Shown: positions 50,960-59,850, numbered from the stretch's first letter. The stretch is 64,000 nt of DNA from Actinokineospora diospyrosa (GCF_024171925.1 NZ_JAMTCO010000017.1:124001-188000); one strand, 5' to 3'. Program-made: numbers and translations. Notes: generated by a model not told the origin, from the sequence alone.

Positions 50960-52312
50960 ATGAGCGGATGGCCCCACCTGCGTTCGGCGCGGACCGTCCG
51001 GGTCGGATCGGCGCCGGGTACGGTGATCACCTGCGGGGTGACCGACACGGTGATCGCCGACGTCCCGGTGTCGGTGGTGTTCTTCTTCCCGCACGCGCTC
51101 GACGAGGACAGCCTCGCCGAGGGGCTCGCGGCGGCGCTGGCCGCGGTGCCCGCCTTCGCCGGGCGGCTGCGCACCACCGGTGACCTCCTGGAGATCGTCT
51201 GCGACGACTCGGGCATCCCGCTGGAGGTCTACGACCTCGACGAGACGCTGCCCAAGGCGATCGGCCGGGTGACGCTGCCCGGCGCGGACTTCGTCGACCA
51301 CGTCCAGGCCCGCGACGCGCGCCAGGGCGGACTGCCGTTGCTGACCGTCCGGTTGACGCACCTGTCCGACGGCACCTCGGCGCTGGGCTGCTCGTTCCAC
51401 CACTCGGTCGGCGACCTGGCGAGCTTCATGTTCCTGGTCCGGGCCTGGTCGGCGGCCACCGAGGGCACCGAACCGCCCGCGATCACCCTGCTCACCGACC
51501 CGGACGCGCACCTCGACGCGGTCCTGCCGCCCACCGACTCCGGCCGCCCCGGGTTCCGGCTACCCACCCCCGAGCAGGCCGAGCGGCTCGCCGCGGAGTT
51601 CCAGGGCGCGGTCCGGGCGAACCGCACGGTCCAGGTCTACTTCACCGACGCCGAGATCGCCCGCCTGCGCGACGAGGTCAGCGCGGCGGCCGGGCGGCGG
51701 CTGTCGGTCAACGACGTGCTGTGCGGGCACGTCACGAACGTGGTGCGCGGGCTCGCGGGCGACACCGACGCCGCGCGCTCGATCGCGATGCCGGTCAACG
51801 TCCGCCGCTTCCTGGGCCTGGACGAGGGTGTCATCGGCAACCTCGTCGGCGAGATGTTCGTGACCTGCCCGCCGGACGCCCCCGCCGAGGTCATCGCCGG
51901 GCTGGTCCGCGACGCCGTGACCGACTTCCCGCGCGCGCAGCTCAACCTGCGGGCGAACCGGGCGTTCCTGGAGTCCATCGGCCGCTCCCGGCTCGGCGAG
52001 TGCGTCCCGGTCGGCTTCGACCCCGACCAGCGGACGTTCACCATCACCAACTGGAGCCGCTTCGGCATCTACGAGATCACCTTCGGCGGCAAGCAGCCGG
52101 TGTTCTTCAGCCCCACGTCCAACCTGCAGCTGCCCTGGGTGGCCTGGGTGGTCGAGGGCTTCGACAACCGGGGGCTGCTGTTCACCATCGCGGTGCCCGC
52201 CCGGTTGGCGACTGTGCTGCGCGGCCCGGTGGGGCGCGAGGCGCTGCACCGCTACCGGGACCCGGCGGAGGAACTGCCCGCGCTGGCCGGGGAGATCCGC
52301 AAGTTGGCCTAG
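50960..52312 (+). CDS. BAHD-like acyltransferase
   Basis: 450 residues with the catalytic HHSVGD (H-x-x-x-D) near residue 147 and NWSRFGIYEITFGGKQP near 363, matching the structural DFGWG region of plant BAHD acyltransferases. BAHD enzymes move an acyl group from CoA to an alcohol or amine. They are best known in plants; bacterial versions are little described. ATG 50960 has AGGA upstream. It stands alone between the chitinase terminator and an SOS-type promoter, so context does not identify the substrate. An NRPS-like C domain is less likely because HHxxxDG and other C motifs are absent. Confidence 0.85.
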   Translation: MSGWPHLRSARTVRVGSAPGTVITCGVTDTVIADVPVSVVFFFPHALDEDSLAEGLAAALAAVPAFAGRLRTTGDLLEIVCDDSGIPLEVYDLDETLPKAIGRVTLPGADFVDHVQARDARQGGLPLLTVRLTHLSDGTSALGCSFHHSVGDLASFMFLVRAWSAATEGTEPPAITLLTDPDAHLDAVLPPTDSGRPGFRLPTPEQAERLAAEFQGAVRANRTVQVYFTDAEIARLRDEVSAAAGRRLSVNDVLCGHVTNVVRGLAGDTDAARSIAMPVNVRRFLGLDEGVIGNLVGEMFVTCPPDAPAEVIAGLVRDAVTDFPRAQLNLRANRAFLESIGRSRLGECVPVGFDPDQRTFTITNWSRFGIYEITFGGKQPVFFSPTSNLQLPWVAWVVEGFDNRGLLFTIAVPARLATVLRGPVGREALHRYRDPAEELPALAGEIRKLA

Positions 52313-52315
52313 CTG

Positions 52316-52331
52316 TCGAACACATGTTCGA
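52316..52331. promoter_or_regulatory. LexA SOS box
   Basis: TCGAACACATGTTCGA: 6-bp perfect arms TCGAAC/GTTCGA, matching the Gram-positive/actinobacterial LexA consensus. It lies four bases after the acyltransferase stop and just before the -10-like TAGGCT at 52341-52346. Confidence 0.9.
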
Positions 52332-52353
52332 ACGGCCTGGTAGGCTGGGTGCC

Positions 52354-52689
52354 GTGAGAGGCTCCAAGGGGACCGTGGCCAGGTACTACCAACCCTGGCC
52401 CGCCCCGGTCCAGGCAGCGCACTACAGCGACCCGTCGACCCTGCCCGCCATCAGCCAGTGGGTGACCGCCCTGCGCCAGCAGGGCAAGGTCACCCCCGAG
52501 GTCACCTTCGGCATCGACAGCACCGACGAGCCCCCGACCGGCATCCTCACCGACAAGACCGGCGCGCACCCGCTGCGCCTGAGCGGCTTCCTCGTGTTCG
52601 GCAGGCACGGTCTGCACGTGCTGGACGCGCACACCTTCTGGCTGTCCTACTTCGACCCGTCCCCACCGGACCGGGACTGGGCGCCCTGA
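52354..52689 (+). CDS. Small SOS-regulated protein of unknown function
   Basis: 111 residues beginning VRGSKGTVARYYQPWPAPVQ and ending FWLSYFDPSPPDRDWAP; one domain rich in aromatic and His residues, no signal peptide or membrane segment. I do not recognise the family. GTG 52354 is chosen because the -10-like TAGGCT ends only seven bases before it and no Shine-Dalgarno is seen, which fits a leaderless mRNA. An in-frame ATG at 52324 lies inside the SOS box and would be upstream of the likely transcription start. A consensus LexA box precedes the gene, so it should be induced by DNA damage. Confidence 0.8.
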   Translation: MRGSKGTVARYYQPWPAPVQAAHYSDPSTLPAISQWVTALRQQGKVTPEVTFGIDSTDEPPTGILTDKTGAHPLRLSGFLVFGRHGLHVLDAHTFWLSYFDPSPPDRDWAP

Positions 52690-52705
52690 CCGGCACCCGA
52701 CCGCA

Positions 52706-52742
52706 GGGCCGCCCACGTCCCCACCCGGGGCGTGGGCGGCCC
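52706..52742 (+). terminator. Terminator after small SOS gene
   Basis: A 12-bp perfect stem (GGGCCGCCCACG 52706-52717 with 52731-52742) and a 13-base loop, 17 bases after the stop. Confidence 0.85.
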
Positions 52743-52802
52743 GTCAGGTTTGCCGAACCCCGCTGTTAGAATCGCGGAAACAGCACCGTTTCCGGGGGGA
52801 CA

Positions 52803-53360
52803 ATGCGGGCGCGCGCGGTCGCACTATCGGTTCTGCTGGCCATTTCCGGCTGTTCGGTCGCGGAATCCGCGCCGGGCACCGCGACCAACCCCACCGGTGT
52901 GGTGATCGCCGTCGCCGACCGGGTGGGCATCGAGGACCTCGGCGGCGAAGACCTGTTGTCCCCCGGCACAACCGTGTCGCTCGGGGACTTCCCGGACCAG
53001 GTCGTCGTGCTCAACATCTGGGGCGCGTGGTGCGGTCCGTGCCGGGGCGAGACCGAGCACCTGATCGGGGCCCACGAGGACGTGGCGGATCTGCCGGTTG
53101 CGTTCCTCGGCATCGATGTCCGCGACAACGACCGCGATTTCGCGGTGGATTTCGTGCGCGACCGCGAAGTGCCGTACCGCTCGATCTACGACCCTGCCGC
53201 GCGCACCTTGCTGAAGTTGAAGAAGTACCGCGGCGTGGCCGTGCCGACAACGCTCGTGCTGGACGGTCAGCACCGGGTCGCGGCGTTCTTCGTCGGCGGG
53301 CTGCTGCGGTCCGAACTGGTCCCGGTCGTGCGGGCGGTCGCGGCCGAACAGTCCCCCTGA
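52803..53360 (+). CDS. TlpA-like lipoprotein thioredoxin
   Basis: 185 residues: lipoprotein signal with lipobox LLAISGC (Cys 17), then a thioredoxin fold with WGAWCGPC (Cys 77 and 80) and the cis-proline motif VAVPTTLVLD. It should be anchored on the outer face of the membrane and reduce disulfides, for example in cytochrome c or copper-centre assembly. No such genes are adjacent, so the partner is unknown. Confidence 0.93.
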   Translation: MRARAVALSVLLAISGCSVAESAPGTATNPTGVVIAVADRVGIEDLGGEDLLSPGTTVSLGDFPDQVVVLNIWGAWCGPCRGETEHLIGAHEDVADLPVAFLGIDVRDNDRDFAVDFVRDREVPYRSIYDPAARTLLKLKKYRGVAVPTTLVLDGQHRVAAFFVGGLLRSELVPVVRAVAAEQSP

Positions 53361-53362
53361 CC

Positions 53363-54343
53363 TCAGGCGTCGCCCGCTTTCTCAGCCGCCTCACGGGCCT
53401 TGGCGCGGCGCTTGCCCTCGTGCATGGCCTGCACCCGGGCGACCGGGATGGTCCGCCCCTCGGCCACGAGATCCGCAGGCAGCGCTTGGGCCGCGGGCAT
53501 CGACTCGGCCCACGGGTCGCGCTCGCCGAGCAGGTCCAGCGCCGTGCGGAGGGTGAAGTCGGCGGGGGTGACGCGGTCCAACTCGTCCCACGACACCGGG
53601 AACGACACCGGCACGCCCGGGCGGATCCGCGGGCTGTAGGGCGCCGCGATGGTGGCGCCGTACGCGCGGGTCGAGTCGAGGAAGACCTTCCCGTGCCGGT
53701 CGTCCTTGATGTACGCGGTGGTGGCGATGGCCGGGTCCAGCCGTTCCGCGCGGGCGGCCACGGCACGGGTCGCGGCGGCGACGTCGTCGGGGTCGGCGGG
53801 CAGCAGCGGCACGAGGATGTGCACGCCCTTGGAGCCACTGGTCTTCACCGCCGCCGTGAGCCCGTCGTCGGCCAACGCCCGCCGCACCAAGGCGGCCGCG
53901 GCGACCACGGCGTCGAAACCGGCCTCCGGCGGGGGATCCAGGTCGAGCACGAGGTGCGTCTGCGCGTTCTCCCCGAGGCGGAACAGCGGGACGTGGTACT
54001 CGACCGCGCGCTGGTTGCCCAGCCACACCAGGGTCGGCCGGTCGTCGCACACCACGTAGTTGATCTCGCGCTTGCTGCTGTCGGCCCACAACCGGGTGGT
54101 GCGCACCCACCCGGGGGTGTACTTGGGGGTGTTCTTCTGCATGAACGGCGGCTGGCCCGGCCGGACCCGGACCACCGACAGCGGCCGCTCGCTCAAGCCG
54201 GGCAGCATCCGCCCGGCCACCGCGGCCAGGTAGTCGACGAGGGTCCGCTTGGTGGCCTCGGCCCCGTCGAACAGCGGCTGGTCGAGGTTGGTCAGCGACA
54301 CCCCGTCACGGATCTCGTCGCTGCGGATCTCGTCGCTCGTCAC
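53363..54343 (-). CDS. LigD-type polymerase domain (NHEJ primase-polymerase)
   Basis: 326 residues of the LigD polymerase family: LVLDLDPP metal-binding Asp pair, KTSGSKGVHILVPL, the late Asp region KVFLDSTRAYGATIAAPYSPR. It matches the stand-alone polymerase domain without ligase or nuclease domains. Such proteins fill gaps during Ku-dependent end joining. GTG 54343 with a weak ribosome-binding site is chosen since the longer frame upstream is not conserved in type. A S-D-E-I-R tandem repeat marks its N-terminus. No ku or ligase gene is in the window. Confidence 0.92.
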   Translation of the reverse strand: MTSDEIRSDEIRDGVSLTNLDQPLFDGAEATKRTLVDYLAAVAGRMLPGLSERPLSVVRVRPGQPPFMQKNTPKYTPGWVRTTRLWADSSKREINYVVCDDRPTLVWLGNQRAVEYHVPLFRLGENAQTHLVLDLDPPPEAGFDAVVAAAALVRRALADDGLTAAVKTSGSKGVHILVPLLPADPDDVAAATRAVAARAERLDPAIATTAYIKDDRHGKVFLDSTRAYGATIAAPYSPRIRPGVPVSFPVSWDELDRVTPADFTLRTALDLLGERDPWAESMPAAQALPADLVAEGRTIPVARVQAMHEGKRRAKAREAAEKAGDA

Positions 54344-54445
54344 CCGCTCACTGTGCCACAGGGGGCGGGGGCGGGAATCGGCCGCGAGATCGCGCGCCGG
54401 GGCACCCGCGGTCCCACGGCGCGGCCGTCCGAATGGCCGCAATTA

Positions 54446-54457
54446 CACTGGTCAGTG
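54446..54457. promoter_or_regulatory. Short inverted repeat in Ppx/LigD divergent region
   Basis: CACTG-GT-CAGTG in the 227-base gap between divergent genes. A CCCGCC-CC-GGCGGG hairpin follows near 54487. A local operator is possible; not matched to a known regulator. Confidence 0.35.
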
Positions 54458-54570
54458 ACACTCGTACTGGTTCGGTGGATTTGCCTGCCCGCCCCGGCGG
54501 GTAACAATAATCCCCACACCACTGACTTAAGAGGCATATCACCAACACCGGACGCGAACAGGGACCAGCG

Positions 54571-55482
54571 ATGCGCGAACCGCTCGACACCGTCGGTGTG
54601 CTCGATGTCGGCAGCTTCAGCGCACACCTGCTCGTGGTGGCCGCCCACCAGGACGACCCGCTGACCCCGCTGCACTCGGACAAGGTCCGGCTGCGCCTCG
54701 ACCGCGCCTACGACACCTGCGGGCGGCTGCGCCCCGAGGGCATCGACGCGATCGCCGCGGCGATCGCCGCGGTGCGCGGGCGGGCCCGGCGCGCGGGGGT
54801 GCCGATCGGCGAGTTCGTGCCCTTCGCCACCTCCTCGGTGCGCGACGCGGCGAACGCCGACGAGGTCGTGCGCCGGATCGCCCGGCGCACCGGGGTCGTG
54901 TTGCGCACCTTCACCGGCCAGCAGGAGGCCCAGCTCGCCTACCTGGCCGCCCGCCGCTGGTCGGGCCAGCGGGGCAGGCTGACCGTGCTCGACGTCGGCG
55001 GCGGGACCGTCGAGGTGGCCACCGGCGCGGCCGACGAGCCGCTGGTGGCCGAGTCGCTGCCCTTCGGCGCGCGCACGCTGACCGCGCTGGGGCTGGTGGA
55101 CCGCGAGGACGAGGTCGCCGAGCTGATCCGGCGCGCGCTCACCGAGGACGACCTGGCCGCGCTGCACCGGGGGCGCGCGGTGGGCTGCTCGAAGGTGTTC
55201 GGCGGTCTGGCCAAGCTCGCGGGCAGGCGCACCGTGCGGGTGGCCGACCTGGACCGGTGGATCCCCCGGCTGGCGCGGCTGTCGGCGCGGCGCCGGGCGA
55301 AGCTGCCGGGCATCTCGCGCCACCGGGCCGAGCAGTCGCTGGCTGGCGCGGTGGCGGCGCGGGCGTTGATGGAGGTCACCGGGCACGACGCGGTCGTGGT
55401 CAGCCCGTGGTCGACCACCCAGGGGCTGCTGCTGGCACTGCGCGAACACCGCTCGGGACTGGTCGGCACCGACGCCGCGTGA
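54571..55482 (+). CDS. Ppx/GppA exopolyphosphatase-like protein
   Basis: 303 residues with the actin-like ATPase fold: VLDVGSFSAHLLV phosphate-1 motif, FATSSVRDAANA, GQQEAQLAYLA and VLDVGGGTVEVA. The family degrades polyphosphate or guanosine pentaphosphate; phosphate-1 begins D-V-G-S-F rather than the usual D-x-G-S-N, a slight variation. ATG 54571 with GGGA upstream. Shares a divergent promoter region with the LigD polymerase. Confidence 0.9.
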   Translation: MREPLDTVGVLDVGSFSAHLLVVAAHQDDPLTPLHSDKVRLRLDRAYDTCGRLRPEGIDAIAAAIAAVRGRARRAGVPIGEFVPFATSSVRDAANADEVVRRIARRTGVVLRTFTGQQEAQLAYLAARRWSGQRGRLTVLDVGGGTVEVATGAADEPLVAESLPFGARTLTALGLVDREDEVAELIRRALTEDDLAALHRGRAVGCSKVFGGLAKLAGRRTVRVADLDRWIPRLARLSARRRAKLPGISRHRAEQSLAGAVAARALMEVTGHDAVVVSPWSTTQGLLLALREHRSGLVGTDAA

Positions 55483-55537
55483 CCGGTTCACCACCGCGCG
55501 ACCGTTTCACCCCCGGCGGTCGAGGTATTCCCGATCC

Positions 55538-55972
55538 ATGACGGAATTGGCGGTGTGGGCGGTGACGGTGCCCGCCGACCCGGCGCAGCTGCACTTCGCG
55601 CGGCACGCGCTGCGGGACTGGCTGGCCGGGACCGGTGTCCCGGAGGGTACGTGCGAGGACGCCGTGTGGTCGGCGGACGAGGCGATGAGCAACGCGATCG
55701 CCAACGGGGGCCGCTCGGGCGCGCGCTCCGCCGTGCTCGGGGTGAGCGCGCACGTGGACGACGCGGTCGTGGTGGTCACGGTGGTCGACGAGATCGGCTG
55801 GCGGGTGCCCGCCTCCGGGGTGGTGCTCGCCGGGCGCGGCATGGCGATCGTGCGGGCGCTCGCCGAGGAGGTCAACCTCGCGGTGACCGACGGGCGCACC
55901 ACGTTCACCGCGTGGTTCGCCCGCGAGGGCGCGACCCGCGATCACTCCACTGTGGAGCGACGGGCGGACTGA
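55538..55972 (+). CDS. RsbW/SpoIIAB-like ATP-binding anti-sigma regulatory protein
   Basis: 144 residues of the HATPase (GHKL) type: N-box WSADEAMSNAIANGG, then VVDEIGW and GRGMAIVRAL for the ATP lid. These small kinases act on anti-anti-sigma proteins in actinobacteria. No sigma or antagonist gene is adjacent. Its last 31 bases overlap the convergent cation-efflux gene. Confidence 0.88.
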   Translation: MTELAVWAVTVPADPAQLHFARHALRDWLAGTGVPEGTCEDAVWSADEAMSNAIANGGRSGARSAVLGVSAHVDDAVVVVTVVDEIGWRVPASGVVLAGRGMAIVRALAEEVNLAVTDGRTTFTAWFAREGATRDHSTVERRAD

Positions 55973-56979
55973 GCGCCGTAGCGGGCGAGCACGGCGGCGC
56001 GCAGGTCGGCGTCCGAGCGCGGCACCGGTTCGAGGAAGACCTCGCTGACATCGGGGTGCGCTTGGCGCAGTTCGGCCGCCAGCCGCACGCAGACCCGCTC
56101 CAACTGCCCCGCGGTGAGCGTGTCGTCGAAGTCGACCCGCGCGCACACCAGCACGCTGTCGGTGCCGATCAGCATGGTCTGCAGGTCCACCACGGCGTCG
56201 ACCTCCGGGGCGGCCGACAGGTGGTCGCGCACCCCGTAGACCAGGTCCGGCGCGGCTTGGCGACCGATGAGCAGCGCGGCGTTGGCCCTGCCGAGCAGGA
56301 ACGCCACACCGGCCAGCAGCAGGCCGATGGCGATCGAGGCGATCCCGTCCCACACGGAGTCCCCGGTGAGGTGGTGCAGCCCGACGCCCGCGAAGGCCAG
56401 CAGCAGACCGGACAGCGCCGCGGAGTCCTCGTAGAAGACCGTGGTGGCGGTGGGGTCGTCGCTGTGGCGCAACTGGGCGCGCAAAGTCCGCCCCTGGTCG
56501 GCGGCGTCGCGGCGGACTTGGCGCAGCGCCTGCGCCCAGGACACCGACTCCAGGGCGAACGCGACCGCCAGCACGATGTAGGCCACCACGGGGGAGGTCT
56601 GGTCCTCGGCCTCGCCGAAGACGGTCGCAATCCCCTCGTAGAGGGCGAACATCGAGCCGGACGCGAAGATCGACACCGCGGCGAGCAGGGACCAGAAGTA
56701 GCGGGCCTTGCCGTAGCCGAAGGGGTGGGTGCGGTCGGCCGGGCGGCGGGAGACCTTGAGCGCGGTGAGCAGCAGCACCTCGGTGATCGTGTCGGCCACC
56801 GAGTGCACCGCCTCCGACAGCATCGCCGCCGAGCCGGTGATCAGCCCGGCGACCAGTTTGAGCACCGCGATCAGCAGGTTCACCGATCCGGCGAGCACCA
56901 CCGTGAGCGTGCTCTCGCCACCCGTGGACGGCTTCTCACCCTTGGCCCCACCGCTGTGCGACCGCTCGTCCTGCGCCAC
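55942..56979 (-). CDS. Cation diffusion facilitator (metal efflux) protein
   Basis: 345 residues with the CDF membrane core: AAMLSEAVHSVADTITE (metal-binding His/Asp), RTHPFGYGKARYF, and a cytoplasmic C-terminal domain. It probably exports Zn, Fe or Mn by proton antiport. GTG 56979 with AGGA upstream. No metal regulator lies next to it. Confidence 0.93.
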   Translation of the reverse strand: MAQDERSHSGGAKGEKPSTGGESTLTVVLAGSVNLLIAVLKLVAGLITGSAAMLSEAVHSVADTITEVLLLTALKVSRRPADRTHPFGYGKARYFWSLLAAVSIFASGSMFALYEGIATVFGEAEDQTSPVVAYIVLAVAFALESVSWAQALRQVRRDAADQGRTLRAQLRHSDDPTATTVFYEDSAALSGLLLAFAGVGLHHLTGDSVWDGIASIAIGLLLAGVAFLLGRANAALLIGRQAAPDLVYGVRDHLSAAPEVDAVVDLQTMLIGTDSVLVCARVDFDDTLTAGQLERVCVRLAAELRQAHPDVSEVFLEPVPRSDADLRAAVLARYGAQSARRSTVE

Positions 56980-57012
56980 CCGGCGATCCTAAGTCGCCGG
57001 GTGGCGGCCCGC

Positions 57013-58173
57013 TCAGCTCGCGATCTCCCCCAGCGCGGCCACCGCCGCGCGCAACTGGTCGTCGCGCAGGTAGGGCGCGGGCCCGAACCGCAGGTGCTCA
57101 CCGCGGCTGTCGGTGAGGACGCCGCGCTCGGCCAGCACCCGTTGGAACTCCTGCGCGCGCGGTGCCCGCAGCGACAGGAACCCGGCGAACGCGCTGCGCG
57201 GGGTGTCGCGGTCGCGGGTGACGACCTCGTCGGGCAGCCCCAACTCGTCGAACGCCGAGGCCAGCAGGCCGTTCTGGTGCAGGGAGATCTCGCGCAACCG
57301 GGCGGCGGTCAGGCCCTGCTCGGCGAAGAAGTCGAGCACCCGCGCCGCGCGGTAGTGGCTGGTCGGGTCGTACGTGGCCCCGGCGAAGCGGGTCGCTCCC
57401 GGCCCGTAGGCGACGAGGGTGGGGTCCCGTTCGTCGGCCAGCGCGGCGAACTCGGCGTACCAACCGGTGATCACCGGGCGGGTGTGCTGGGCGTGCCCCG
57501 GCAGCCGCAGGAAGCAGTTGCCCTCGCCCAGTTGCAGGTATTTGTAGCCGCCGCCGACGATCCAGGCGTCGGCGAGGCCGTCGAGGTCGAACGGGACGAC
57601 GCCCAGCGCGTGGTAGGCGTCGACGAGCAACTCGACGCCGTGGCGCTCGCACGCGGCGGCGACCGCGGCGAGACCGGGCACGATCCGGGCGGTCTCGAAC
57701 AGCACCGCGGACACCAGCACGGCGGCGGTCTTGTCGTCCACTTCGGACGCGAGGCGCTCGGCGAGGGTGTCGGCCGGTTCGGCTGGGACCCGCACGATCC
57801 GGACGAACTCCTCGGCGAGCCTGCCCAGCTGCCTGCGCAGGGTGTGGAACTCGCCGTCGGTGGTGATCAGCTTGGGGCGGCCGGTGATGTCGATCGCGGA
57901 CAGGAACCGGACGACGAGCTCGTGGGTGTTGGCGCCGAGCGCGACGTCACCGCCGGGGTCGCCCACCAGCTCACCGTAGGCGGCCCGCAACCGATCCGCT
58001 TTGGCGAAGGCGCGGCCCCACTTCTCGTCCACGGCGAGCGCGGCGTCGTCGAAGGCCTCGATCTGGCCCTCCAGCGCCACATCCGGCCACGCCTGGTGCG
58101 AGTGCCCGGTCAGCAGCAGCCGGTCGGCGACGCCGAAGCGCCGGTAGTGGGCGGCGAGGTCCGCGGCGCTCAC
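57013..58173 (-). CDS. kynU: Kynureninase
   Basis: 386 residues, PLP aminotransferase fold I: LTGHSHQAWP, DGEFHTLRRQLG, VDAYHALGVVPFDLDGL and the PLP lysine in GGGYKYLQLGEGN (near residue 209). It hydrolyses kynurenine to anthranilate and alanine. GTG 58173 overlaps the tryptophan-dioxygenase stop as GTGA. The product, anthranilate, is the expected substrate of the divergent CoA-ligase/monooxygenase genes. Confidence 0.95.
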   Translation of the reverse strand: MSAADLAAHYRRFGVADRLLLTGHSHQAWPDVALEGQIEAFDDAALAVDEKWGRAFAKADRLRAAYGELVGDPGGDVALGANTHELVVRFLSAIDITGRPKLITTDGEFHTLRRQLGRLAEEFVRIVRVPAEPADTLAERLASEVDDKTAAVLVSAVLFETARIVPGLAAVAAACERHGVELLVDAYHALGVVPFDLDGLADAWIVGGGYKYLQLGEGNCFLRLPGHAQHTRPVITGWYAEFAALADERDPTLVAYGPGATRFAGATYDPTSHYRAARVLDFFAEQGLTAARLREISLHQNGLLASAFDELGLPDEVVTRDRDTPRSAFAGFLSLRAPRAQEFQRVLAERGVLTDSRGEHLRFGPAPYLRDDQLRAAVAALGEIAS

Positions 58174-59018
58174 AGTTCGCTCCGCACGGCCCACAGGTCG
58201 GGGAACGCGGGGTCGAACAGGGTGCCGCGCAAGTACGCCGCGCCCGCCGACCCGCCGGTGCCCTGCTTGGTGCCGATCGTGCGCTCGACCATCTTCACGT
58301 GCCGGTACCTCCACTCCTGTAGACCCTCATCGAGGTCGACCAAGTACTCCGCGACGGTGGACGGTCCCGAGTCGTCGCCGTAGACGGCGAGCAGGACCTT
58401 CTGCAGCTCGGCGGAAGGCGCCGCCGCCGTGCTCACGTCGCGGTCGAGCAGGTCCGCCGGGACCTGGTAGCCGTGCAGGGCGAGGTAGCCCAGGAACGAG
58501 TCGAACAGCGACGGCCGCGCCATCGCGTCGGCGATGCGGGCGCGCTCGTCGCCGCCCTCCGGGTAGTGCGCGAACGCGCGCCGGTCCCGGCGACCCAGCA
58601 CCGCCTCCAGCTCGCGGAACTGGGCGGACTGGAAGCCGCTGGAGGCGTCGAGGCGGGCGCGGAAGCTGGTGAACTGGCGCGGGGTCATCGTCTCCAGCAC
58701 GTCGATCTGGGCGACGATCACCTTGAGGATGGTCAGCACCCGGCGCAGCACCCGGGTGGCGTGCGCGGTGTCGCCCTTGGCCAGCACCGCCTGCAGCCGG
58801 GCGAGCTCGTGCAGGACCTGCTTGAACCACAGCTCGTAGACTTGGTGGATGACGATGAACAGCAGCTCGTCGTGCTCGTCGGAGCGCGGGCGCTGCGCGG
58901 CGAGGACCTCGTCGAGGGCCAGGTAGGACGTGTAGGTGAGCGCGGCTTTCGTGTCGGCCGGGCTCGGGTCTGCCGGGTTGGGTTCCGCGCTGGGAGGGCC
59001 CTGCTCTGGTGCGGTCAC
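58170..59018 (-). CDS. kynA: Tryptophan 2,3-dioxygenase
   Basis: 282 residues with the haem-dioxygenase core: LLFIVIHQVYELWFKQVLHE, MTPRQFTSFRARLDASSGFQS, YRHVKMVERTIGTKQGTGGS (haem and substrate region). It opens the indole ring of tryptophan to N-formylkynurenine. GTG 59018 overlaps the PaaX-gene stop as GTGA, and the 3' end overlaps kynureninase, so regulator and both enzymes are one operon. Confidence 0.97.
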   Translation of the reverse strand: MTAPEQGPPSAEPNPADPSPADTKAALTYTSYLALDEVLAAQRPRSDEHDELLFIVIHQVYELWFKQVLHELARLQAVLAKGDTAHATRVLRRVLTILKVIVAQIDVLETMTPRQFTSFRARLDASSGFQSAQFRELEAVLGRRDRRAFAHYPEGGDERARIADAMARPSLFDSFLGYLALHGYQVPADLLDRDVSTAAAPSAELQKVLLAVYGDDSGPSTVAEYLVDLDEGLQEWRYRHVKMVERTIGTKQGTGGSAGAAYLRGTLFDPAFPDLWAVRSEL

Positions 59019-59815
59019 GGCGTCATCGCTCCGTCGAAGTGGCGCTGGGCCTGCTCGGCCAGCGCGGGGTAGGTGTCGTGGAAGAGGTCGACCGCGGCGG
59101 CCCGGTGCGGCGGGGGCGGCACGACGTCCTCGGGGAGTTCCGGGTCGAGCAGCGCGAACTGGCGGTAGGTGTGGGTCAGCCGCACGCGTAAGCCGAACGC
59201 GGTGGCCGGATCGGGCTCCGGGTCGCGGTTGGTGAACTCGGTGACGAAGTCGCGGTAGCGCCGCTCCAACCCCGGCAGGTCCCACACGCGGGCGGTGAAG
59301 GCGGCGAAGTCGGGCACGGCGGCGGGCGCGCCGACCAGGACGCCCGCGTGCGCGGCGACGCCCAGTTCGGCCAGCAGGGTGGCGACCTCGTCGGCCCGGT
59401 CGTAGGGGGCCAGCCAGGTGCCGTCCTGGACCGAGCCGAAGCCGAGGAACCGCAGCCTGCGCACCAGCCGGGCCCGGGCGACCCGCTGCTCCTCGGGGAT
59501 GGCGTGCCAGAGCACGGTCCACTGCCCGGCGGCGCCCGCGCGGGTGCCCAGGGTGAAGATGCGCCGGTCGCCCTCGGCGAGCACGGCGGCGGCGCGGGGG
59601 GTGATCCGGTAGTGCACCATCCGGCCGTCGCGGACCCGTTCCAGCAGGTCGCGCTGCACGAGCCGGGTCAGCGCGACCCGGGCCGCGCCGGGTGAGGAGC
59701 CGAACTCGGCCAGCAGCGCCACCAGGCCACCGGACCACACCGTGGTGCGCTCGCGGGGGCGCAGGTGGGCGCCGAGGATGGTCAGCACGAGGTCCTGCGG
59801 GGCTGCGTCGAACAC
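59015..59815 (-). CDS. PaaX-family transcriptional regulator
   Basis: 266 residues: N-terminal winged helix (VLTILGAHLRPRER, SPGAARVALTRLVQRDLLERVRDGRMVHYRIT), the family core (WTVLWHAIPEEQRVARARLVRRLRFLGFG) and the C-terminal four-helix part. PaaX proteins repress aryl-CoA catabolic genes and release DNA on binding an aryl-CoA. It is divergent from the CoA operon and cotranslated with tryptophan dioxygenase, so anthraniloyl-CoA (or a related CoA) is the likely inducer. GTG start; no clear Shine-Dalgarno. Confidence 0.92.
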   Translation of the reverse strand: MFDAAPQDLVLTILGAHLRPRERTTVWSGGLVALLAEFGSSPGAARVALTRLVQRDLLERVRDGRMVHYRITPRAAAVLAEGDRRIFTLGTRAGAAGQWTVLWHAIPEEQRVARARLVRRLRFLGFGSVQDGTWLAPYDRADEVATLLAELGVAAHAGVLVGAPAAVPDFAAFTARVWDLPGLERRYRDFVTEFTNRDPEPDPATAFGLRVRLTHTYRQFALLDPELPEDVVPPPPHRAAAVDLFHDTYPALAEQAQRHFDGAMTP

Positions 59816-59827
59816 AGCACGAGCTTA

Positions 59828-59850
59828 GTTGACACCTCAGCGGGGTCAAC
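59828..59850. promoter_or_regulatory. Candidate PaaX operator between divergent operons
   Basis: GTTGACACC-tcagc-GGGGTCAAC: 9-bp arms with eight matching positions, in the 80-base gap between the PaaX operon and the flavin-oxidoreductase operon. The only strong dyad in the gap, placed to control both. Confidence 0.75.
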
